Source: JAEXOD01 sp963663265 (lineage in GTDB: Bacteria > Bacteroidota > Ignavibacteria > Ignavibacteriales > Melioribacteraceae). From it: DNA of 64,000 bases. Positions 51,594 to 61,422 of this stretch are shown here, piece by piece. Each line of letters begins with the position of its first letter. Position 1 is the first letter of the stretch. A program made the translations under genes and the position numbers. The stretch covers positions 1,240,001 to 1,304,000 of the forward strand of contig CAXXXM010000001.1 in the NCBI GenBank assembly GCA_963663265.2, read 5' to 3'. Under the pieces are notes generated by a model. The model was given only the letters and a program-made list of their open reading frames with translations, made no database searches and was not told where the DNA came from.

Positions 51594-53099
51594 TTGGAAT
51601 TATTAAATTTGGGATTAGTGTTGACTGTTGAATTAATATTGCATGCTGGTATTTTCGCTGTATTAATCGTCCTCTCTTTCTTAGTAGAGAAACTATTAAG
51701 AATAGGTAAATTATCCTCGTCTTTTTCAATACAACTTTTTAAAGTTTGTGTATATTCTGTTTTTGGATTTCTTACATATATTACTAATAATCCTTTTGTA
51801 CTCAAATTCGAAATACTTGCTTTTTCAATAATTATATTTATTTTACATTTTAACAAGAGTATCAAATTATTGAAGAATAGTTTTGAAACAGTATTTTTGT
51901 TTTTAACAGTAAATTTTATTCTAATTAGTATTTTTAATATAGTTTATTATGAACTAATAACGATAGGAATTATTTTATTATTAATAAGTGATTCAGCATC
52001 ATCAATTAGTGATATCTATTCGGATAAATATAAACTAAAGATAGTTGACTATCCAAAATCAATTGTTGGATTAGTTTTATTCTTTATTTTATCTTTTCTA
52101 ATTTTTATGTTAGTTCCAATTAATTCAGTAGTACTTAATGAATATAACTTTTTGTTTGAATTGAATTTACTTTATGCTTTTGAATTTTCAATTTTACTAA
52201 CAGCTATTTATTCAATTTCCACAAAAAATATTGTTTCTGTTATAATTCCTTTTTTTACCACTATATTGATTTATTTATTAATTAGTCCAGTTAATAGTAT
52301 TGAATTAATTTCACTCGGGTATGGAATTATTATTGCTGGAATTGTTGTGATTATTTCATATAGAGTAAAGTTTCTAACACTTAATGGGTCAATTGCCACT
52401 TTTATATTAGCCTCGTTAATATTTGGTTTAGGAGGTTTAAAGTGGAGCATTCCAATTATGGCATTTTTTATATTATCCAGCATACTTTCAAAAATACGAA
52501 AAAATAAAAATAGTAAAGTTGAATTATTCTTTGAGAAATCCGGAACAAGAGATTATCTTCAAGTTGCAGCAAATGGTGGTTTAGGTGGATTTCTTATTAT
52601 ATTATACGCTTTCCAACCAAATGAAATATGGTATTTAATTTATATTGCTACTTTAGCTGCTGTTTGTGCTGATACTTGGGCTACTGAAATTGGTACATAT
52701 AACAAGAGAAATACTTATAGTATTTTAAATTTTAAACCGGCAGAACAAGGCGTATCAGGAGGGATTTCATTAGTTGGAACGCTTGGGGCTGTGTTAGGTG
52801 CTTTTATTATTGCCTTGAGTGGGGTATTTTGGGTTCAATTTAATATTTACTATTATTTGCTAATTATTGTTTTTGCCGGAGTATTTGGTAGTTTTTTTGA
52901 TAGTTATTTAGGAGCAACTGTACAAGCTCAATACACATGTGTAAATTGTGGTAAAATTACCGAAAGGTTAACACATTGTGGAAGTAAAACTAAACTAAAT
53001 AGTGGTTTTGAATGGCTTAATAATGATTTTGTTAATTTGTTTTCCGGAATAGCCGGTGGAATTATTTGCTTTCTTTCATTAATATTCATACTAAATTAA
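51594..53099 (+). CDS. Fusion of a dolichol/phytol-kinase-like domain with DUF92
   Basis: A 501-residue membrane protein. The C-terminal half (about 250-501) is DUF92/TIGR00297: SGTRDYLQVAANGGLG, ADTWATEIG, SGGISLVGTLGAVLGAF, and a late CVNCGKITERLTHCG motif. The N-terminal half (about 1-240) has several helices and a DSASSISDIYSDKY...KSIVG segment, recalling the CDP-alcohol/dolichol-kinase pattern. Plant VTE5 and VTE6 are kinases of these two types for phytol and phytyl phosphate, so the fusion might phosphorylate an isoprenoid alcohol twice. Start TTG 51594 is uncertain; no ribosome-binding site is seen. Confidence 0.75.
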   Translation: MELLNLGLVLTVELILHAGIFAVLIVLSFLVEKLLRIGKLSSSFSIQLFKVCVYSVFGFLTYITNNPFVLKFEILAFSIIIFILHFNKSIKLLKNSFETVFLFLTVNFILISIFNIVYYELITIGIILLLISDSASSISDIYSDKYKLKIVDYPKSIVGLVLFFILSFLIFMLVPINSVVLNEYNFLFELNLLYAFEFSILLTAIYSISTKNIVSVIIPFFTTILIYLLISPVNSIELISLGYGIIIAGIVVIISYRVKFLTLNGSIATFILASLIFGLGGLKWSIPIMAFFILSSILSKIRKNKNSKVELFFEKSGTRDYLQVAANGGLGGFLIILYAFQPNEIWYLIYIATLAAVCADTWATEIGTYNKRNTYSILNFKPAEQGVSGGISLVGTLGAVLGAFIIALSGVFWVQFNIYYYLLIIVFAGVFGSFFDSYLGATVQAQYTCVNCGKITERLTHCGSKTKLNSGFEWLNNDFVNLFSGIAGGIICFLSLIFILN

Positions 53100-53100
53100 T

Positions 53101-56067
53101 ATGAAGAAATTTCGAACAATTATTGCAATTTTTGTTTTAACAAGCATTTATTCATTTGCTCAACAAATGAATAATGAATTAATATTAACCCGTGATATAT
53201 TGAATTCCGGTGAAAATGGTAGGGCGTATGAACAATTCATGGCAATTTATAATAATACCATGGTTGATGACTTCACCAAATCGGATGCATATTATTATGC
53301 AGCTGAAGCCTTATTGGGTTCAAAAGAATATGATGGAGCACTTGCTATTCTTGAAGACTTTGTTGAAAGATTTAAATTTTCTAATTTAAGAGAGAATGCT
53401 CTATATAGATTAGGGACAATTTATTATGAACAGCATAGTTATTTCAAATCAAGAGAACGGTTAAAAAGATTAGTCGCAGAATTTCCTGAAAGTGATTATC
53501 AAGGTTCAGCATTTTACTGGATAGGAAAAGCATATTTTGCTGAAAATAAGTTTTCTGAAGCAGAAGACTTTTTGAATGATGCAATAACGATTGGCAGGCA
53601 AAATAAATTTATTGACTACACTATTTATACATTAGCAAATTTATACGAAGAAAATAAAGATTATTCTAGTGCAGTTACTTATTACGATGAATTATTAGCA
53701 TATCACAAAGAAAGTAAATTAGCTCCATACGCTCAATATAGAATTGGGGTGTGTTATTTTAAATTAAACTCGTATGATGCAGCAGTATTAGAATTAACAG
53801 ATCCAATAATTGAGGAATTACCGGAAAATTATCTTCTTGAATCACGATATATTTTGGCAAATACACATTTCAGACTGAAAGATTATATGAATGCTTCAAC
53901 CGTTTACAAAGAGGTATTGCAAAAAAATCCTGATAATGAGAAATTAAAATATGGTTTAGGCTGGGTATACTTTCAAATGCAGAATTATGAAGAAGCTTTT
54001 ACTATCTTTAATAGGCTTTCGCAAACCGGAACTGATACAATTGCAATAAATTCCTTGTTTTGGAGTGGTGAATGTAGAAGATATCAGGGAAAAGAAGACG
54101 TGGCATTAAATATTTTTGATCGATTTATTACTCGCTATCCTAAGTCTTCAAAAGCTCCAATGGTACGCTATCATATGGCAATAATTTATTTTAATAGAGA
54201 GGATTTTAAGAAAGCTGAAGAGTTTTTGATGTATTCAATAAACAGCCAAGATAATTCTACCAAAGCAAAAGCATTTACTCTATTAGGAGAAATTAAACTT
54301 ACAGATAAACAATATAAAGCTTCAATTGATTATTTTACTGAAGCTATGGGTGTACCCAAAATTTCGGATAATTTGCGTAATCGTTCTATATTAGGTCTGG
54401 GAATGGCAAATTATTATATGAACAATTTTGACGCTGCTATTATGAATCTTACAGATTTAAGTATAAGATTTTCAAAATTTGAACGGGATAAAGTAAATTT
54501 CTTTTTAGGGGAATCTTATTTCGCTAATGGTGATTTTTCAAATGCATTGAAGTTTTATAATAATATTGAAGGAAGCGATCCTGAAATTGAAAAAGAGACT
54601 TTGTATGGGCGAGCCTATGCATATTTTAATCTTAAAGACTTTGCTAATTCTGCTTATTATTTTGGAGACTTTATTAACAAATATCCAAAAGATGAAAATT
54701 TTGTTGATGCTAAATTTAGATTAGCTGATAGTTATTACGGTACAAAAAATTTTGATAAAGCCTCTGAATTGTATACTGAAACTTTTAAGAAATACAAAAA
54801 TGCTAAAATTACTGATTTTGCATATTATCAATATGGACAATCTTTATTTAAGTCAAAAAAATGGCAAGAAGCAATCACTAAATTTAGAACTTTACAAGAT
54901 AAATATCCAATGTCTAAATTTACAGATGATTCACAATATTTAATTGGGTGGATATATTTTCAACACGGTGATTTTCATCAAGCAATAAATAATTACAAAG
55001 AAATACCTAATCGTTATCCGAATTCCAACATACTTCCAATAGCTTATTATTCAATTGGTGACTGCTATTATAATATGGCAGAATACGATTCCGCAGTTAT
55101 CTATTATAACAAAATATTACGCGATTATTCATCTACACAATATGTTTTTGATGCTATTAATGGTTTACAGTATTGTTATTTAGCTTTAGATGAACCAACA
55201 AAAGCTATTGTTGCAATTGATAGATATACACAATCAAATCCTTCTTCCGATTTTGGGGACAAAATATTATTTAAAAAGGGAGAAATTTATTTTAATACCG
55301 GCAAATATGACGAAGCTCGAATTAGCTATAAAGAGTTTATTGCAACATATCCCTCAAGCAGTTTAGTCCCCAATGCTTATTATTGGATTGCAAAGTGTTC
55401 TTCAAGTCTACGACAAGAAGAAAATGCAATATATCATTATAATTTAATTGTATCTAATTACCTTAACTCTGAAGTTGGAGTTTCGGCTGTTTTGGAAATG
55501 GGTAAATTGTATTCCAAAAAAAGTAATTATCAAAAAGCGATTGAATTATATGATAATGCCATTAAAAAATTGCCTGATTCAGACAAAGTACCCGAATTGC
55601 TATTTGCCAAAGCTCAGGCTGATGTTGAATTGTTAGAAATTCAGGCTGCCTATGAAACCTACAACCAAATAATAACTTATTATGATGGTTCAATCTTTGC
55701 AGCAAAATCGAAAATTGAAGTAGGTATATTGGAGATGAATAGAGGTTCTTTTGATAATGCAGAATCATTATTTAAGGAATTAGGACAAAAGCGTACAGAT
55801 GATATTGGAGCTCAAGCACAATATTACTACGGTGTAGCTCTTTATAATCAAAATAAGACTAATGATGCCATTTCTGCATTTGTTCGAGTACGCTCAGTAT
55901 TTGCTGCTTACGATGAATGGTATAGTAAATCATTAATTAAACTTGGGGATTGTTATACTAAGTTAAGAGATTACTCAAAAGCACGTGATATGTATAATGC
56001 AGTTGCAAAAAAACATAAAGATGATGAATTAGGTAAAGAAGCAATAAAAAAATTGAAAAGACTATGA
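53101..56067 (+). CDS. Large exported TPR protein
   Basis: A 988-residue protein with a signal peptide (about residues 1-20, ending SFAQQ). Nearly all of the rest is tandem TPR units of 34-37 residues, such as YYAAEALLGSKEYDGALAILEDF, SRERLKRLVAEFPESDYQGSAFYWIGKAYF and NYEEAFTIFNRLSQ, with YP/F pattern as in YbgF/BamD-like proteins. It starts one base after the DUF92 stop and overlaps the following barrel gene by 4 nt. In this operon with ExbB, ExbD and TonB it may be a periplasmic scaffold. Exact unit count needs alignment. Confidence 0.8.
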   Translation: MKKFRTIIAIFVLTSIYSFAQQMNNELILTRDILNSGENGRAYEQFMAIYNNTMVDDFTKSDAYYYAAEALLGSKEYDGALAILEDFVERFKFSNLRENALYRLGTIYYEQHSYFKSRERLKRLVAEFPESDYQGSAFYWIGKAYFAENKFSEAEDFLNDAITIGRQNKFIDYTIYTLANLYEENKDYSSAVTYYDELLAYHKESKLAPYAQYRIGVCYFKLNSYDAAVLELTDPIIEELPENYLLESRYILANTHFRLKDYMNASTVYKEVLQKNPDNEKLKYGLGWVYFQMQNYEEAFTIFNRLSQTGTDTIAINSLFWSGECRRYQGKEDVALNIFDRFITRYPKSSKAPMVRYHMAIIYFNREDFKKAEEFLMYSINSQDNSTKAKAFTLLGEIKLTDKQYKASIDYFTEAMGVPKISDNLRNRSILGLGMANYYMNNFDAAIMNLTDLSIRFSKFERDKVNFFLGESYFANGDFSNALKFYNNIEGSDPEIEKETLYGRAYAYFNLKDFANSAYYFGDFINKYPKDENFVDAKFRLADSYYGTKNFDKASELYTETFKKYKNAKITDFAYYQYGQSLFKSKKWQEAITKFRTLQDKYPMSKFTDDSQYLIGWIYFQHGDFHQAINNYKEIPNRYPNSNILPIAYYSIGDCYYNMAEYDSAVIYYNKILRDYSSTQYVFDAINGLQYCYLALDEPTKAIVAIDRYTQSNPSSDFGDKILFKKGEIYFNTGKYDEARISYKEFIATYPSSSLVPNAYYWIAKCSSSLRQEENAIYHYNLIVSNYLNSEVGVSAVLEMGKLYSKKSNYQKAIELYDNAIKKLPDSDKVPELLFAKAQADVELLEIQAAYETYNQIITYYDGSIFAAKSKIEVGILEMNRGSFDNAESLFKELGQKRTDDIGAQAQYYYGVALYNQNKTNDAISAFVRVRSVFAAYDEWYSKSLIKLGDCYTKLRDYSKARDMYNAVAKKHKDDELGKEAIKKLKRL

Positions 56068-57650
56068 AAAAAATAAAATTCTCAGTTTTAATACTTATAT
56101 TATTTTTATTAATTGATATAAACGCTCAAAGTATTGAATTACCAGATTTTGTAATTACAGGTGTACAGTCTGTAAGTATTCCAACTCTTCAAAAAAAGAG
56201 ACCGGAATTTATTTCAACTCTTTCAAAAGAGTTTATAAAACCAATTTATACACCGGAAGAATTACCTATTTCTGAACCATCACAACCTTTAAAAATTGAA
56301 GCTCAAATTTATAAAGAAGTAATTCCTCTGAATGGAAGCTTTAACGTTGCAGCCGGTATAAACACTCAACCAAAAGGGGAGGCTTACTTTTACAATAAGT
56401 TTGATAAAATTAACTTATATAGTAAAGTATTTGGAAACTATACACGTGCTTATGAAAATAATTCTGATATAAGTATTACAGGTGTCGAATTTCGAAGTAG
56501 ATTTTTTGCAGATAATAAAAGCGATGTAATGCCAGGATTAAAAATTGAAGTTGGGGCCAATTATAAACGTGAATGGTATAAAAAATTTATAAGTGCAAAT
56601 CCTGAATATCATCAAAAAACTCAGAATGGTTCTGCTATTTTTTCTGTTGAAAATACATTTACAAAGGATTTTAACTTTGGAGCTAATTTGATTTCTGGAG
56701 GACTTTTTACTAATTCTAAAGACTTTAGAGAAATGCGATTTGATGGTAGTGGCTTCTTTTCATTAAATTTAAATAATATAAATTTTAGAGGTGAAGGCTC
56801 TTATATTAGGCAATACATATCTGAATTATCAAGTGCTGCAATCCATTATGATTATTATTCATTTTCCGGTAAAGTATCTTATTCTCCCTTAAAAGATTTG
56901 ACCTTTGGCGGTGGAATTAATTTAGCAAATCATAGTAGTAATTCTTTTTTTAGTCCTATTGCATTCGTGAATGCAAGATTAACTAAGAATATTTCTGCCA
57001 TTTTTGAATTTACTCCTTCAACTTATTTTTATACTGTATCTGATTTCTTCAAGATTAATAGATATTTACGATTTGAAGATAGAGATAATGTTTATACCGA
57101 ATGCAAAACCAATTTAAACATTGGTGCTAAATATGAAATGGAAAAAATAATTTCAGTTTCGGCTGGACTTAGATTAAAAAAATATGACAATTTATTTTAT
57201 TTTTCTGACATAAATAATTTTGGAGATTTTTCCGTTTTTACGGTAAACGATGTTGATGCTGCTGAATTTTATGCCAATTACTTTTTTAAATTAGGAGATT
57301 TTGGAGAACTTTTTGGAGATCTTATCTATAGAAGATACAAAATACCCGGTGAATACAATCTGCCTTATACTCCAGGTTTTTCACTCAATACATCCTATAA
57401 ATATACGCTCCCAAATGGAGTTAAAATTACTGCTAAGATTATCTTCAATCATGATATTTATTCAGATATTACAAATACAATTAAGTTGAAAGATAATGTT
57501 AATTTATCTCTACAAGGAGATTATGATTTATTTGACAATTTTTCTGTTAATTTGTATCTTGAAAACATAACAAATAATAAAAATTATTCATTTATTAATT
57601 ACTTAGAAAAACCGTTAGATATTTATGCGGGAATTACTTATAAATGGTGA
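56064..57650 (+). CDS. Outer-membrane barrel with a possible TonB box
   Basis: A 528-residue exported protein. After a signal peptide ending INAQS it starts IELPDFVITGVQSVSIP, reminiscent of the TonB boxes of receptors. About 60 residues later the amphipathic strands begin and continue to the C-terminal GITYKW, an aromatic end. Length is short for a TonB-dependent receptor (usually over 600), and I see no plug domain. It shares an operon with exbB, exbD and tonB homologues. It is possibly a plugless barrel or porin; the substrate is unknown. Confidence 0.65.
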   Translation: MKKIKFSVLILILFLLIDINAQSIELPDFVITGVQSVSIPTLQKKRPEFISTLSKEFIKPIYTPEELPISEPSQPLKIEAQIYKEVIPLNGSFNVAAGINTQPKGEAYFYNKFDKINLYSKVFGNYTRAYENNSDISITGVEFRSRFFADNKSDVMPGLKIEVGANYKREWYKKFISANPEYHQKTQNGSAIFSVENTFTKDFNFGANLISGGLFTNSKDFREMRFDGSGFFSLNLNNINFRGEGSYIRQYISELSSAAIHYDYYSFSGKVSYSPLKDLTFGGGINLANHSSNSFFSPIAFVNARLTKNISAIFEFTPSTYFYTVSDFFKINRYLRFEDRDNVYTECKTNLNIGAKYEMEKIISVSAGLRLKKYDNLFYFSDINNFGDFSVFTVNDVDAAEFYANYFFKLGDFGELFGDLIYRRYKIPGEYNLPYTPGFSLNTSYKYTLPNGVKITAKIIFNHDIYSDITNTIKLKDNVNLSLQGDYDLFDNFSVNLYLENITNNKNYSFINYLEKPLDIYAGITYKW

Positions 57651-57660
57651 GTAATATTAA

Positions 57661-59694
57661 ATGAGAACAACACAAGAAGAAATAATAATCGATAAGATAA
57701 GTAGCGAACTTTCTATTGGTAACAATGAGAAAGATTTAGCTTATGAGATATTTTTAAAAAAAATAACATCTTCACTTCAATATGATGAAACTGTAAAAAT
57801 TCCTAGAATTGGATTATTTCAAAAGAAGAAAGGTCTTTTTGATGGTACTAATCCCATTGAAAATACTTTTTCCAACGATACAATTGTATATGCACCATTT
57901 CAAAATGATAAAATTAGTACAAGTTTTGCCTTTTTTAATATTGGCATTAACAATAAACCCATAAATAGTGTAGATTTTGATGATAGTATTTTCTCTCTTT
58001 CTATAAATAAACCAGTATTAAAATTATCAATTTCAAATATTAATCAACTTGATTCTACAACATCATTATTATTACTGAAAAAAGGTATTGAAGAAAAAAT
58101 AAATCAGCTGATTATGAAATCGGATTTTTTTGAGGGGATCAATTTATGGAATGATTTAATTCCTTCAAATGATTTAGTTGAAGATGAAATGAAATTAGAT
58201 GATTCGGACCTAAATTCATCTGATATTTTGAAAGAAGATACAACGGATTTAGTTGGCTTAGATTCATTTATACCTATTAGCGATGAACCTTTAATCCAAG
58301 ATACTGAATTATTAAATACAGATTCTAACAACGACATATCTCTTTCAATAGAAGATATCTCTCCAAAAGATGATTTGGAAGGAACTGATCTAATCAACCA
58401 GCTATTTAATCAAAATTTCAAAACAGATGTCAACAAAAATGATGATTCTGAGAATAGTGTAGATATTGATTTAGAATTTGATATTAACGAACAGTTCAAT
58501 GATTCTTCCTCAAAATTAGATGATGAAATTGACTTAAATATGTCAAATGACGATGTAATTGAAGAGAACAATGATTTTAATGAGCAGGAAGAAATAAAAA
58601 GCGATACTTTTGAAATGGATTCTATTGTTGAAAATAATAGTTCTACAACAAGTAACGATCTTGATTGGAATAAAGAATTAGAAGATGAATTGTTTTCTAA
58701 AAACATGTTGAATGATGAAGAAATTAATTTAGATTTTAATAATAATGACTCAAAACAGGATGTTAACTTAGAAGATAATATTGATGAAGATAATGATTTT
58801 GATTTAGATTTTATTAATGAACAAACTGAAGACAACAATTCCATAGATATTGATAGTATTGATGATACAATTTCTGATCTAAGTGAAAATGATAGTAATA
58901 ATATCATTAATGAAGAAATTAGCAATGAACAAATTAATCCAGAAGAAGATAACAAACCAATACTTAATGACAATAATTTAGAATCTAACATAGATGATTT
59001 ATTTGAATCAATTGAACAAAAAGATGTTCTGAAACAAGAACCACCGAAAGAAAAGAAACCCTTCTTTTTAAGTAATAAACTACTAATTATTCTGCTTTCA
59101 ATTTTTGTTGTCCTTGCAGCTGCAGGTGGAGTTTACTATTTGTTTTTTAATAATAAAACCGACAATATTAAACATGAAGAAAAGACTTTTTTACAAGAAA
59201 ACGTGAAAAAAGAAATATCTAATGACAAAAAAGAAACTATTAAAATAGATTCGAACAAAGTAGATTCAGTTAACACAGAAATAAAAGAGAAAAATGCATT
59301 AAAAACAAAAGATGAAAATACTTTAGAAAAAAAAGAAGAAATTCCAAATGTTGAAACTTCTAAAATAGAAAAGAGTATAAATAAACAGCAAGAAAAGGTA
59401 GAGCCGCAAAAAATTGTAAAATTTAGCACAAGTGATCTTTATAAAAGCATAAGTGGTGATAGATTAATTAGTGAAAAAATATATTTTGACGGTAAAAAAT
59501 ATAATATTCAAACTTCCTCATGGCAATCCAAATATAGAGCAGAGGCTGAAGTATTAAAATTCAGACGTAAAGGTTATAATGCATATGTAGTTGAAGCGGA
59601 TTTGAAAACGATGGGAACATGGTATAGAGTTAAAATATTTGATTTTAGTACAAAAGCTGATGCTGAAAGTTTTATCAAAAAAAACAATCTTTAG
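57661..59694 (+). CDS. HU-like domain, acidic linker, membrane helix and SPOR domain protein
   Basis: A 677-residue protein in four parts. Residues 1-75 resemble the HU/CCDC81-type domain (helix-rich start and IPRIGLFQKKKGLFDGTNP). Residues about 165-455 are a low-complexity linker rich in Asp, Glu, Asn and Ser. One membrane helix is at about 472-495 (LLIILLSIFVVLAAAGGVYY). Residues about 605-677 form a SPOR domain (KKYNIQTSSWQSKYRAEAEVLKFRR, WYRVKIFDFSTKADAESFIK). SPOR binds septal peptidoglycan lacking stem peptides, so the topology is a cytoplasmic HU-like part and periplasmic SPOR. DNA binding is not shown. It is in the operon with TolQ/ExbB. Confidence 0.8.
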   Translation: MRTTQEEIIIDKISSELSIGNNEKDLAYEIFLKKITSSLQYDETVKIPRIGLFQKKKGLFDGTNPIENTFSNDTIVYAPFQNDKISTSFAFFNIGINNKPINSVDFDDSIFSLSINKPVLKLSISNINQLDSTTSLLLLKKGIEEKINQLIMKSDFFEGINLWNDLIPSNDLVEDEMKLDDSDLNSSDILKEDTTDLVGLDSFIPISDEPLIQDTELLNTDSNNDISLSIEDISPKDDLEGTDLINQLFNQNFKTDVNKNDDSENSVDIDLEFDINEQFNDSSSKLDDEIDLNMSNDDVIEENNDFNEQEEIKSDTFEMDSIVENNSSTTSNDLDWNKELEDELFSKNMLNDEEINLDFNNNDSKQDVNLEDNIDEDNDFDLDFINEQTEDNNSIDIDSIDDTISDLSENDSNNIINEEISNEQINPEEDNKPILNDNNLESNIDDLFESIEQKDVLKQEPPKEKKPFFLSNKLLIILLSIFVVLAAAGGVYYLFFNNKTDNIKHEEKTFLQENVKKEISNDKKETIKIDSNKVDSVNTEIKEKNALKTKDENTLEKKEEIPNVETSKIEKSINKQQEKVEPQKIVKFSTSDLYKSISGDRLISEKIYFDGKKYNIQTSSWQSKYRAEAEVLKFRRKGYNAYVVEADLKTMGTWYRVKIFDFSTKADAESFIKKNNL

Positions 59695-59717
59695 TAAAAT
59701 AATTATATAGGAATTTT

Positions 59718-60374
59718 ATGTATTTTCTTTCGATATTTTTGAAAGGTGGGTTTATTATGTGGCCAATACTTTTGTGTTCGGTCATAGCAATAAAAATTAT
59801 TGTTGAACGTTATTTAGTTATAAAAAAGTCAAAAGCTAATATACCTTCGTTTTTAGTTAAGCTACGTTCATTTTTAAAGAGGAAAGATTTACAAGGAGCT
59901 ATTAATTTCTGTAATCAAGAAAAATCTTCGGTGGCAAATATTGTAAAAAAAGGATTAAAGAAATTTACGCTTGGAAATGAAAGAGTAAAAGAAGCAATAG
60001 AAAATGCCGGTAAACAAGAAATTGTAAAATTAGAAAAAGGTCTTTCTTTACTTGCAACAATTTCAGGTGCAGCTCCATTGTTGGGATTTTTAGGTACAGT
60101 TACAGGTATGATTTCTGCATTTATGAAAATTGAAGATTTACATGGTGCCACTAACCCAAGTGATTTAGCAGGAGGTATTTGGGAAGCTTTATTAACTACA
60201 GCCTTTGGATTGACAGTAGGTATTATTGCTTTAACATTTTATAATACATTAATTGAAGCCGTAAATAAGTTAGTACTTGATATGGAAGTAGTATCTAATG
60301 ACATAATTGACATTCTTGAAGAAATGTCAAAAAATAAAAACTTGACTTTTGATGAATTTGATTCCGAAAATTAG
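59718..60374 (+). CDS. exbB: MotA/TolQ/ExbB family proton channel
   Basis: A 218-residue inner-membrane protein with three helices, the last two around GLSLLATISGAAPLLGFLGTVTGMISAF and GGIWEALLTTAFGLTVGIIALTFYN. The TVTGM and TTAFGL motifs are characteristic of the proton-channel family. It energises TonB or TolA with ExbD/TolR, encoded 8 nt downstream. AGGA 6 nt before ATG 59718 supports this start, although MWPILL at 59757 is a possible one. Choice between ExbB and TolQ rests on the TonB gene that follows. Confidence 0.9.
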   Translation: MYFLSIFLKGGFIMWPILLCSVIAIKIIVERYLVIKKSKANIPSFLVKLRSFLKRKDLQGAINFCNQEKSSVANIVKKGLKKFTLGNERVKEAIENAGKQEIVKLEKGLSLLATISGAAPLLGFLGTVTGMISAFMKIEDLHGATNPSDLAGGIWEALLTTAFGLTVGIIALTFYNTLIEAVNKLVLDMEVVSNDIIDILEEMSKNKNLTFDEFDSEN

Positions 60375-60382
60375 GTGATTAT

Positions 60383-60784
60383 ATGAAATTACAAATGTCA
60401 AATAAACCTTTGAGTGCTTTTTCATATTCTTCGTTAACCGATATTGTTATGCTATTGTTAATATTTTTCCTGCTTACTTCACAGTTTGTTCTTCAAACTG
60501 GAGTAAAAGTTAAACTTCCCGGAGCAAAAAATAATGAACAAGTTAATGCTACGGGACTTATTGTTACCTTAACAGAAAGAAATCAAGTTTATTTTGGAAG
60601 TGATATTACATCAATGGAATTATTGCCCGCTAAACTAAGTTCTGCTAAAAGTGAACAAGATAATAATTTAATTATTAAAGCAGATAAATCTGTTAATATT
60701 GCAACTGTAATTAAAGTAATTGATTTGGCAAAAGGGGTTGGAATAGATAAGTTTACAATTGAAACCGAAAAAGAATCATTTTAA
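60383..60784 (+). CDS. exbD: ExbD/TolR family protein
   Basis: A 133-residue protein with one N-terminal helix that contains the essential aspartate (SSLTDIVMLLLIFFLLTSQF, about residues 15-34) and a periplasmic domain ending VIDLAKGVGIDKFTIETE. It pairs with ExbB in proton flow. It is 8 nt after exbB and its stop overlaps the tonB start by 1 nt. The sequence of the second helical region is standard for the family. Confidence 0.92.
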   Translation: MKLQMSNKPLSAFSYSSLTDIVMLLLIFFLLTSQFVLQTGVKVKLPGAKNNEQVNATGLIVTLTERNQVYFGSDITSMELLPAKLSSAKSEQDNNLIIKADKSVNIATVIKVIDLAKGVGIDKFTIETEKESF

Positions 60785-61422
60785 TGAAAAAGCTCACTCC
60801 AGAAACATATAGTTATATATTTTCAATTTCTTTACATATAATTTTCTTTGTAATGCTTGTTGTATTTAAATTTTCACCCGAACCGATTGAAGAAGAGTAT
60901 ATTACTCTTGGTTTTGGTTCAAGTGGCATAGGTGGAATAAACCAGGCTCGTGCCGAAAAGCATATTGAAGCACAAGAAAAAGAAGAAGAAAAAGTTGAAC
61001 TCCCAAAGACAAAAAATACGGATAATGATAATAATATTTTATCGAAAAAGGACGAAAAGAAAGAAAACAAACCACAAAGTTTAGTTCAAGATTTTTCTAA
61101 TTCAGATAACGAAGAGGAAGGATTTGGTGATGGGGGAGAAGGTTTTTCGATTGATTTTGGAGGAAGAGGTAAAAGAAAAATTTATCACCATCCATTACCT
61201 CAATACCCCGATGGGGTTGCCAAAGAAATAGATATTAGATTAAGGTTTACAATATCTGCTGATGGTACAGTTGGAAGAATAATACCCTTAATTAAAGCTG
61301 ATAGCCGTTTGGAAACAGCTGCAATTAATTCTTTGAGTCAATGGCGTTTTGAACCTTTGCCTAAACATGCAAAACAAATTGAACAAACTGTTGTAATCAC
61401 TTTCCCTTATCGACTTCGATAA
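60784..61422 (+). CDS. tonB: TonB-like energy transducer
   Basis: A 212-residue protein with one N-terminal membrane helix (about 9-27), a charged Lys/Glu-rich periplasmic linker and a C-terminal TonB domain (YPDGVAKEIDIRLRFTISADGTV and LETAAINSLSQWRFEPLP). SLHIIF in the helix carries the His that contacts ExbB/ExbD. It spans the periplasm and contacts outer-membrane receptors. It overlaps exbD by one base and its end overlaps a convergent minus-strand gene by 26 nt. GGEGFSIDFGGRG is a glycine-rich stretch before the TonB fold. Confidence 0.9.
   Translation: MKKLTPETYSYIFSISLHIIFFVMLVVFKFSPEPIEEEYITLGFGSSGIGGINQARAEKHIEAQEKEEEKVELPKTKNTDNDNNILSKKDEKKENKPQSLVQDFSNSDNEEEGFGDGGEGFSIDFGGRGKRKIYHHPLPQYPDGVAKEIDIRLRFTISADGTVGRIIPLIKADSRLETAAINSLSQWRFEPLPKHAKQIEQTVVITFPYRLR

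Noticed and set aside
58410..58991. Minus-strand Ser/Leu-rich ORF of 193 residues
   Set aside because: It is the mirror of the Asp/Glu/Asn-rich linker of the HU-SPOR gene and has no independent start signals.
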